A stretch of 64,000 bases of DNA from contig CAZTQN010000008.1 of NCBI GenBank assembly GCA_964615765.1, positions 62,001 through 126,000 of the forward strand, in the 5' to 3' direction. Below are positions 24,991-31,294 of the stretch, in pieces. Source of the stretch: CAZTQN01 sp964615765. GTDB lineage: Bacteria; Planctomycetota; Phycisphaerae; Phycisphaerales; UBA1924. The position numbers and the translations under genes are program-made. The notes under the pieces are model-generated. The model saw only the letters and a list, made by a program, of their open reading frames with translations, did not search any database and was not told where the DNA came from. Numbering within the stretch: position 1 is the first letter of the stretch; every line of letters begins with the position of its first letter.

Positions 24991-27400
24991 AGCAGCCCGC
25001 GAACCAAGCAGTGAGGAAGTCGAAGATATCCTGCACGGAAAGCGTGGTGTCGGCGTTGAAGTCAGCGGCGAGACTCGCGGCGAAGTACGCGGTGAGATAG
25101 TCGAAGATGTCCTGGACGGTCACGCCACCTTGACAGTTGAAGTCCGCCGCGCACGTGCTGCCGAAGGTGTAGCGGGCGAAGTACGCGGACACGTTGCCGC
25201 CGGCGCGCAAGAAGCCGCCTCCCGCCATCACGTCGCCGCCCGGGAGGACGGCCAGCGCGGTTACGTAGCCGTTCATCCCCGACCCCAGCGCCGACCAAGT
25301 GCCTCCCCCAGCGGTGGACGGGCTGTAGCGAGCGATGTTGTTCGCCGGCACGCCCCCGGCGGTTGTGAAATCCCCGCCCACGATGACGTCGCCGTTCGGC
25401 AGTGCGGCCAGGGCGTAGACCAAGCGATTTGTCCCAAGCCCCAGCGCCGACCAGGAGTTGGTGTGCGGGTTGTAGCGGGCGATGTTGCCGTTGAAAGACG
25501 AGCCAAGCGGTACACCCCCGGCGGTCGCAAAAACCCCGCCCACGAGAACGTCCCCGTCGGGCAGAACGGACAGGGCGTAAACTGTGCCGTTCGCGCTTAT
25601 GCCCGATCCCAGCGCTGACCATGTGTCGGCGGACGGGTTGTAGCGGGCGATGTTGCTCGCTGGCACGCCCCCAGCGGCGCTGAAGAACCCACCCAAGATC
25701 ACGTCGCCCCCCGGCAGCACGACGAGGGCGTACACACCAATACCACTGTTCGTCCCCGTGCCGACCGCAGACCAGGCGTTGGTGGACGGGTTGTACCGGG
25801 CGATGTTGTTTGCTGGCACGCCCCCGGCGGTGGAAAAGGACCCGCCTACCATAACGTCCCCGCCCGGCAGCACGGCCAGAGCACGCACCTCGCGGTTTGT
25901 CCCCGACCCGAGCGGCGACCAGGTGTTGGTGGAGGCGTTGTAGCGGGCGACCCGGTTCGTCGTCACGCTCCCGACGGTGGTGAAGGTCCCACCCGCGATG
26001 ACGTCCCCGCCCGGCAGCAGGGCCAAGGCGTAGACAGTTCGGAAAGAGCCGCCCACCCCCGTCCCCAGCGCCGACCAAGTGCTGGTAGTCGAGTGGTACC
26101 GAGCGATGCTGTTCGCTGGCACGCCCCCGGCGGTGAAGAATGACCCACCCACCATCACGTCCCCGCCCGGCAGCACGAAGACGGCGGAGATCGGGCCATT
26201 TGTCCCCGACCCAAGCGCCGACCAAGTGTTTGCTGAAGGGTTGTAGCGGGCGATGTTGCTCACCGGCACACCTCCCGCAATGCTAAAGCCTCCGCCCACC
26301 ATCACGTTCCCGCCCGGCAGCACCGCCAAAGCGCGGACACCCCCGTTTGTGCCCGACCCGATTGCCGACCAGGCGTTGGTGGCGGGGTTGTAGCGGGCGA
26401 TGCGGTTTGCCGGCTCGCCTCCGGCATCTAAGAAGACCCCGCCCACGATCACGTCCCCCTCCGGCAGCACGGCAAGGGCGGAAACATAGTTGCCCGCCCC
26501 TGGCATCCCCGACCCCGGTGCGGACCAAGTGCCCCCTCCAGCGGTGGACGGGTTGTAGCGGGCGATCCGGTTCGCCGGCACGCCCCCAGCGGTGGTGAAG
26601 CCACCGCCCACCATCACGTCCCCGCCCGGAAGTATGGCCAGGGCGTAGACAGAGCCGCTTGTCCCTGACCCGAGCGCCGACCAGGAGTTGGTGGAGAAGT
26701 TGTACCGCGCGATGCGGTTCGCCGGCACGCCCCCAGCAGTGGTGAACTCCCCGCCCGCGATCACGTCCCCGCCAGGCAGCACGGCCAAGGTGTTGACATC
26801 GCCGTTGGTCCCCGAGCCCAGCGCCGACCAAGTGCCCCCCCCAGCGGTTCGCGGCTTGAAGCGAGCGACGGAGTTTGCGAGCACGGGGCCAGCGTTGCTG
26901 AAGCTCCCACCCACGATCAGCTCGCCGTCCGGAAGCATGGACAGGGCGTACACAGGGCCGCTCGTCCCGGACCCCAATGACGACCAAGCGTTGGTCGACG
27001 GGTTGTAGCGGGCGATGTTGTTCGCCGGCACGCCCCCGGCGGTGGTGAACTGCCCGCCCACGACCACGTCCCCGCCCGGCAGTACGGCCAGAGCGTAGAC
27101 AAAGCCGTCCGTCCCCGACCCCAACGCCGACCAGGCGTTGGTGGACGGGTTGTAGCGCGCGATGTTGTTCGCCGGTACGCCCCCGGCGGTGGTGATCGGC
27201 CCGCCCACGATTACGTCGCCGTCCGGCAGAGCGGCCAAGGCGTAGACACCGCCGAACACCCCCGGCACACCCTCCCCCGGCAGCCATCCCGCCGGACATC
27301 CCTGCCCGCGTGCGGCGTGCGCGGGCACCAAGACCGCCGCCAGTGCCGCGATCAGTACGACCAGCACAGACGTGAATGACGGCGTGCGGACTGTGTACAT
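24989..27400 (-). CDS. Secreted beta-propeller-repeat protein with GC-type dockerin tail
   Basis: 803 residues. The signal peptide (FTSVLVVLIAALAAVLVPAHAARG) is followed by 13 full and one partial repeat of about 47-52 residues with consensus V-Y-A-L-A-x-L-P-x-G-D-V-x-V-G-G-x-F, then AGGVPANNIARYNPSTNAWS and LGSGT. This is a Kelch-like blade pattern; 14 blades would make two seven-bladed propellers. The repeats are very similar at DNA level. The end has two dockerin halves (GGVTVQDIFDYLTAYF, LSVQDIFDFLTAWF) and closes with AGC. Two ATGs lie at 27403 and 27400; AAGGA is four and seven bases away, so 27400 was chosen. Probably displayed at the cell surface; binding partner unknown. Confidence 0.87.
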   Translation of the reverse strand: MYTVRTPSFTSVLVVLIAALAAVLVPAHAARGQGCPAGWLPGEGVPGVFGGVYALAALPDGDVIVGGPITTAGGVPANNIARYNPSTNAWSALGSGTDGFVYALAVLPGGDVVVGGQFTTAGGVPANNIARYNPSTNAWSSLGSGTSGPVYALSMLPDGELIVGGSFSNAGPVLANSVARFKPRTAGGGTWSALGSGTNGDVNTLAVLPGGDVIAGGEFTTAGGVPANRIARYNFSTNSWSALGSGTSGSVYALAILPGGDVMVGGGFTTAGGVPANRIARYNPSTAGGGTWSAPGSGMPGAGNYVSALAVLPEGDVIVGGVFLDAGGEPANRIARYNPATNAWSAIGSGTNGGVRALAVLPGGNVMVGGGFSIAGGVPVSNIARYNPSANTWSALGSGTNGPISAVFVLPGGDVMVGGSFFTAGGVPANSIARYHSTTSTWSALGTGVGGSFRTVYALALLPGGDVIAGGTFTTVGSVTTNRVARYNASTNTWSPLGSGTNREVRALAVLPGGDVMVGGSFSTAGGVPANNIARYNPSTNAWSAVGTGTNSGIGVYALVVLPGGDVILGGFFSAAGGVPASNIARYNPSADTWSALGSGISANGTVYALSVLPDGDVLVGGVFATAGGVPLGSSFNGNIARYNPHTNSWSALGLGTNRLVYALAALPNGDVIVGGDFTTAGGVPANNIARYSPSTAGGGTWSALGSGMNGYVTALAVLPGGDVMAGGGFLRAGGNVSAYFARYTFGSTCAADFNCQGGVTVQDIFDYLTAYFAASLAADFNADTTLSVQDIFDFLTAWFAGC

Positions 27401-27979
27401 CATTCGATCCTTGTTCGCGGCCTCAGCCCGCAGACTTATGCCCGACTGGTCGCTGGTCGGTCGTGGATAGGAAGCGATCATCACTCGGTCTCGCCCGGTC
27501 ACGCACGGCCGGGATGCCGTCACTGGTACATTGCGCAGAGGCACCGCCGGGCCATACGCGGTCACGCCACGTAAGGAACTCTCCTCGAAATCTCACGCGT
27601 GGCCAAGGTGTCTCTCAGGCCGAACCAATGGCTTTGGCCAGTCTACTACGGGTCTACCCGCAGCACAAGCCAACAACAACAAAACAAGGCCCAGCAGCAC
27701 GGCCATCCTCCCCGCCGAAGGCGTTGCGACGACCGAGGTCAGTGCAAACCCTCAGACCAAAGACTCGGCAGGTGGCACTGACACCCCGTGCCACTGACCC
27801 GCTGCTCTGAGCGGGTCAGTGCTCCCTGTCGAAGTAGGCGGGCCAACCACAGCAGCGGCGCGACGCCAGGTTCTCACCAAAGACGCGGCTGAGTGAAGCC
27901 GCTCCGACGCCGCCACGCGACAGCGGGCAATGCCGCGTGTCATCGCGAAGCTCACGGCCAAGAGCTCAAGCTGCTTTGG
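27401..27979. other. Non-coding stretch between cassette A and cassette B genes
   Basis: 579 bases without a supported gene. The first part (27401-27650) is the upstream region of the propeller gene on the minus strand. It contains repeat R2 (27651-27752), a 12-base junction, then repeat R1 copy 2 (27765-27981). The small frames here are repeat-derived. Confidence 0.7.
27651..27752. repeat. Direct repeat R2, copy 1
   Basis: 102 bases aligning with 29017-29118, also 102 bases. Both begin GGTCTACCCGCAGCACA, contain CCATCCTCC followed by GCCGAAG, and end CAGTGCAAACCCT. Divergence is substantial in the middle. It lies upstream of the propeller gene and immediately precedes R1 copy 2. Confidence 0.8.
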
Positions 27980-27981
27980 TC
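27765..27981. repeat. Direct repeat R1, copy 2 (3' end of cassette B)
   Basis: Copy of 24775-24990. The hairpin has longer arms here, ACTGACCCGCT / AGCGGGTCAGT at 27793-27803 and 27810-27820, and an outer pair GTGGCAC / GTGCCAC. It ends in the stop codon of the cassette B gene on the minus strand. No T-run follows the hairpin on either strand, so it is not a typical rho-independent terminator. Confidence 0.88.
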
Positions 27982-28927
27982 AGCAGCCATCGGACCAGGC
28001 GGCCAAGAAGTCGAAGATGTCCTGGACGGTGACGTCGCCGGAGTTGTTGAAGTCCGCGGCGGGGCTGGCGGCGAAGTGCGCGGCGAGTAAGTCGAAGATG
28101 TCCTGGACGCTGACGTCGCCGGAGTTGTTGAAGTCGACGGCACGGGGCGGCAACACGGTCACACTGGCCATGCATTCACCCGGCACCATCCCCGGGACGA
28201 ACCAATGGGCGGAGAACATCTGGTTCCCGAGCAACGCCGCGGAAAGCGTTCGCGTGAGCGTGACGCTTGCGCCGGGTGACAAAGACGGGATGGCGATCTC
28301 CTCGCTTCGTGTCACGCCGTTAATCGGCAAGCCCGAACCGCCGCTCAGCGTCAGCGTGCCCGGGGCCAAAGGCACGTCGAGAGGATTAGAGTACATGACT
28401 GTGGCCACAACGCCCGCAGGCTGGCAAACCCGAACTGCGGGGGCGAGCGCGACCGTCACTGGAAGTCCGCGGATCACCGACACGCGCTCTTTGAACCAGC
28501 GACGCTGGTCGTGGGTCCGCGTAATGACCACGTCGAACTCGATAAACTGGGTCGCCCCCACAAACCGCCGCAACTGGTCCCAGGACACGTTCGACGTGAC
28601 CACTGTGGCGCCGCCGGCGGCAATGTTCACAGGATCGGTGCGAGGCCCTGTGACAATGCCGAGTTCGTTTCCATTCTGCGCGATCGCTCGAACGAGAACG
28701 TAGCACGTAAAGTCGCGGGCCTGCACGTCAGTGTTACGAATCGTGATGACCGCCGGCAGGGGCATGCCCAGCGGCGTGGAATCCGGCGCGTCGATCTGAA
28801 CTTCCGGCACATCGCGTGGATCGATCGTCGTTCCGCGTGCGACGTAGGCGGGGACGAAAATCGCCGCGAGTACCGCGATGAGCACGAGGAGTGAGGCTTT
28901 GAACCCGGTCGCACGAACTGGCTGCAT
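27980..28927 (-). CDS. Secreted beta-sandwich protein with GC-type dockerin tail
   Basis: 315 residues from the ATG at 28927. The signal peptide (ASLLVLIAVLAAIFVPAYVARG) is clearly similar to that of the propeller protein in cassette A. The body is beta-rich, with two segments resembling transglutaminase C-terminal or CARDB-like sandwiches (STPLGMPLPAVITIRNTD, GMVATV-like strand SNPLDVPLAPGTLTLSGG, LSPGASVTLTRTLSAALLG). Two dockerin halves follow (DFNNSGDVSVQDIFDLLAAH and DFNNSGDVTVQDIFDFLAAW), and the end is SDGC. No catalytic motif is seen. Probably an extracytoplasmic structural or binding protein. Confidence 0.82.
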   Translation of the reverse strand: MQPVRATGFKASLLVLIAVLAAIFVPAYVARGTTIDPRDVPEVQIDAPDSTPLGMPLPAVITIRNTDVQARDFTCYVLVRAIAQNGNELGIVTGPRTDPVNIAAGGATVVTSNVSWDQLRRFVGATQFIEFDVVITRTHDQRRWFKERVSVIRGLPVTVALAPAVRVCQPAGVVATVMYSNPLDVPLAPGTLTLSGGSGLPINGVTRSEEIAIPSLSPGASVTLTRTLSAALLGNQMFSAHWFVPGMVPGECMASVTVLPPRAVDFNNSGDVSVQDIFDLLAAHFAASPAADFNNSGDVTVQDIFDFLAAWSDGC

Positions 28928-29289
28928 CTTCTGACTCTTGTTCGAGGCGTCAGCGTTCGGGGTGAGGGGTGATGTGATCACCCCAGTGATCCCAGGTACA
29001 CACCGAGCTTACCGCAGGTCTACCCGCAGCACAGGCCGAAGACGTCAAGAGAAGCCCCAGCAAGACGACCATCCTCCAAGCCGAAGCCGGGGCAACGATG
29101 CGTATCAGTGCAAACCCTTACGTTACGCGCCCGGCCCAACCGCTGCCGCCATCCACCCCGGCACTGGTAAACTCTCCCATTCAGGCGAAGCGGGTTGGCA
29201 CCGGCTTCGTCGCGTGTGATGGGGGGGAACGGGGATTCGCGCACACACCCGTGCGGCCTGTCTTGCCGCACGCTCAGGAGAGCCTTTCC
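28928..29289. other. Intergenic region with R2 copy 2 and sugar-binding-protein promoter
   Basis: 362 bases without a gene. It contains R2 copy 2 at 29017-29118 (copy of 27651-27752) and, from 29119 onward, unrelated sequence that should hold the promoter and leader of the plus-strand binding-protein gene. No clear -35/-10 pair was identified. Confidence 0.7.
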
Positions 29290-30327
29290 ATGTTCAGCAA
29301 ACGGTCCTTCCTCCGCGCCGCGGCCGCCTCCGCGGCCATCGTCGCCCTCGGCGGCCTCTCGGTCGGCCTCGCGTCGGCGCAGCCCGCCGGCAAGAAGAAG
29401 ACCTACGAGTTCGGCGTCATCGCCAAGAGCCAGGCCAACCCCGTCTTCCAGGCCGCCCGCACCGGCGCCATCGACGCCGCCCGCGACCTCAGCGAGAAGC
29501 ACGGCGTTGAGATAAAGATCAACTGGCGCACCCCCAACAACGAAGACGCCCAGCAGCAGGCCCAGGCCATGGAGCAGCTCGTCTCCGCCGGCGTCGACGG
29601 CATCGCCATCTCCTGCTCCGACGGCAAGGTGCTCAAGAGCTCGATCGACTCCGCCGTCGGCAAGGGCGTTGAAGTCGTCACGTTCGACTCCGACTCGCCC
29701 GACTCCAAGCGCTTCGCCTACTACGGCATCGACGACGTCCTGGCCGGCAAGACGGTCATGAACGAACTCATCAAGCAGATGGGCGAGAAGGGCACCGTCG
29801 CGATCCTCGCCGGGAACCAGAACGCGACCAACCTGCAGGCCCGCGTGAAGGGCGCTCGCGAGCACGCGGCCCGCTACCCGAACATCAAGATCAAGGACGT
29901 GTACTACCACGCCGAGACCGCCGCCGAAGCCGCCCAGAAGGTCCAGTCCGTTCAGAAGGCCAACCCGGACATCACCGGCTGGTGCATGGTCGGCGGGTGG
30001 CCGCTGTTCACCAAGAACGCGCTCGACGGCGTGTGGGAAAACGCCAAGGTCGCCTCCGTCGATCACCTGCCCGAACAGCTCGAGTACGTCAAGAAGGGCC
30101 AGGTCCAGGCGCTCGTCGGGCAGGACTGCTACGGCTGGGGCTATCGCAGCGTCGAGCTGCTGTTCGACAAGGTCCACTTCGGTAAGTCTCCCGAGAAGGT
30201 CATCAACACCTTCGAACTGCAGATCGTGACCCAGAACAGCGCCGCCAAGTACGAAGGCATCTGGGACAAGTGGCTGGGCCGCACGAAGGACGCGCCCGCC
30301 GGCGAACCCAAGAAGGCCACCCCGTAA
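29290..30327 (+). CDS. Sugar ABC transporter substrate-binding protein (type 1 periplasmic binding fold)
   Basis: 345 residues from the ATG at 29290, with AGGAGA about eight bases upstream. An N-terminal export signal with KRSFLR before the hydrophobic stretch is followed by the RbsB-type fold: YEFGVIAKSQANPVFQAA, the EQLVSAGVDGIAISCSD segment, VVTFDSDSPDSKRFAYYG, and GTVAILAGNQNATNLQARV. The ligand is probably a sugar. It should work with the RbsC-type permease encoded at 22262-23458, but seven features including two cassettes lie between them and the ATPase gene is not seen. The C-terminus is a short Lys/Pro-rich tail. A terminator follows. Confidence 0.93.
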   Translation: MFSKRSFLRAAAASAAIVALGGLSVGLASAQPAGKKKTYEFGVIAKSQANPVFQAARTGAIDAARDLSEKHGVEIKINWRTPNNEDAQQQAQAMEQLVSAGVDGIAISCSDGKVLKSSIDSAVGKGVEVVTFDSDSPDSKRFAYYGIDDVLAGKTVMNELIKQMGEKGTVAILAGNQNATNLQARVKGAREHAARYPNIKIKDVYYHAETAAEAAQKVQSVQKANPDITGWCMVGGWPLFTKNALDGVWENAKVASVDHLPEQLEYVKKGQVQALVGQDCYGWGYRSVELLFDKVHFGKSPEKVINTFELQIVTQNSAAKYEGIWDKWLGRTKDAPAGEPKKATP

Positions 30328-30356
30328 CCCGGGTCACATCATCGATCAACCGCACG

Positions 30357-30387
30357 CACCCGGCCCCTCGGCCGGGTGTTTGTCTTT
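30357..30387 (+). terminator. Rho-independent terminator
   Basis: Stem CACCCGGCC / GGCCGGGTG (30357-30365, 30370-30378), loop CCTC, followed by TTTGTCTTTT. It lies 30 bases after the stop of the substrate-binding protein gene. Confidence 0.9.
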
Positions 30388-30503
30388 TCGGGCCATGCGG
30401 GTCGCCGCCGGCGCCCTGAACAACCCGCGCTTTCCACTGGCCAAACCGGCATTTCCGGGGCATAGTGTCCGTTGCTCTCCAAGTGCTTTGTCCGGAGGTT
30501 TCC

Positions 30504-31196
30504 GTGTCGCGAGTTCTCGGGCTTTCCGTCGTCATCGCGGCTGGCGTGTCCGCCGCCGCTCTCCCCGCCGCCGCCGCCGTCACGTACACGTCGCAAGTCC
30601 GCACCGTCTCGGCGACAACCGACGCCGACGGCGTGACCGTGTCGCGCTCCGCGCCCGACTTCTCCCGCTTCACCGACAACGCCTCCCGCCTGGTCCCCAT
30701 CACCACCAACACCGGCACCGGCACCAACGCCGCCGACTCCGGCATCGACTGCATCCTCGATCCCAACGCGATCACGGCGGTCGGCACGCTCTCGGGCAGC
30801 GGCGGGCTCGCCGTCATCAACGGCACGCCGACGCTCGTCGCCGGCGAAGCCGCCGCGGTCATCCGCATCGCCTTCACCATCACCGACCCGACACCCTTCC
30901 GCCTGACCGCGACCGCGCGCCCGACCGACGACCCCGGCGACCGCTACAAACTCAAACTCGACGACCTCACCCGAGCCGCCACGCTCGTCGACGTCGATCA
31001 GAACGACCCGATCGCGCCCGTCGACGCCCTCGGCGTGCTCCAGCCCGGCAACTACATGTTCGAGTACGAACTCGAAGCCCACTTCGACGCCGACACGGCC
31101 CTGCGCACGTACGCCCTGAACTTCACCATCCCCGCGCCGTCAACCGCGGCCGCCCTGCTCTTCGCGCTCGCGCCCTTGGGTCGCCGCCGGCGCTGA
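30504..31196 (+). CDS. PEP-CTERM-like secreted protein
   Basis: 230 residues from GTG 30504, with GGAGG five bases upstream. The signal peptide is LGLSVVIAAGVSAAALPAAAA. The body is a predicted beta-sandwich of about 170 residues without recognised homology. The C-terminus has the PEP-CTERM layout: IPAPST, a hydrophobic stretch (AAALLFALAPLG) and RRRR. It is therefore expected to be sorted by an exosortase/archaeosortase-type system, not seen in the window. Function unknown. Confidence 0.8.
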   Translation: MSRVLGLSVVIAAGVSAAALPAAAAVTYTSQVRTVSATTDADGVTVSRSAPDFSRFTDNASRLVPITTNTGTGTNAADSGIDCILDPNAITAVGTLSGSGGLAVINGTPTLVAGEAAAVIRIAFTITDPTPFRLTATARPTDDPGDRYKLKLDDLTRAATLVDVDQNDPIAPVDALGVLQPGNYMFEYELEAHFDADTALRTYALNFTIPAPSTAAALLFALAPLGRRRR

Positions 31197-31210
31197 TCGC
31201 GGTACCCCCC

Positions 31211-31294
31211 TGGTGCCCGGTGCCCGGTGCCTGGTGCCGCCCGGCACCCGGTGCCTCTTCCCCACCAGTGCCCAGTGCCTAGTGCCCAGTGCCT
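31211..31294. repeat. RGTGCCY heptamer array overlapping the kinase 3' end
   Basis: Tandem heptamers GGTGCCC, GGTGCCC, GGTGCCT, GGTGCC, an opposed GGCACCC, GGTGCCT, then AGTGCCC, AGTGCCT, AGTGCCC, AGTGCCT. The last units are coding: read on the minus strand they give the final residues GTGH and the TAG stop (31279-31281) of the kinase. The same family lies at 19341-19468. Confidence 0.85.

Larger units (their letters stand above)
24775..27752. mobile_element. Putative secreted-protein cassette A
   Basis: A unit made of repeat R1 (24775-24990), a minus-strand signal-peptide/dockerin gene (24989-27400), and repeat R2 (27651-27752). The adjacent unit B at 27765-29118 has the same order, the same two end repeats, and a similar signal peptide and tail around a different body. 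The ends carry a short opposed motif: GGTGGCACTGAC on the left and, read inward from the right, GGGTTTGCACTGACC. Its left edge truncates an ORF (24747). No transposase is encoded, so mobility is inferred only from structure. Confidence 0.5.
27765..29118. mobile_element. Putative secreted-protein cassette B
   Basis: Second unit of the pair: R1 copy 2, a minus-strand dockerin-tailed gene (27980-28927), and R2 copy 2 (29017-29118). It abuts cassette A with a 12-base junction. The signal peptide and tail resemble those of cassette A, whereas the protein body is unrelated. This fits duplication followed by body replacement, or independent insertion at adjacent sites. Confidence 0.5.

Noticed and set aside
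24756..25007. Minus-strand small frame in R1 that is similar in the second copy (27752-27961)
   Set aside because: Similarity follows from the DNA repeat. Substitutions and indels show no clear coding pattern and there is no ribosome binding site.
24989..27400. Regular DNA repeats resembling a CRISPR array
   Set aside because: The period is about 140-150 bases, in frame, and encodes propeller blades.
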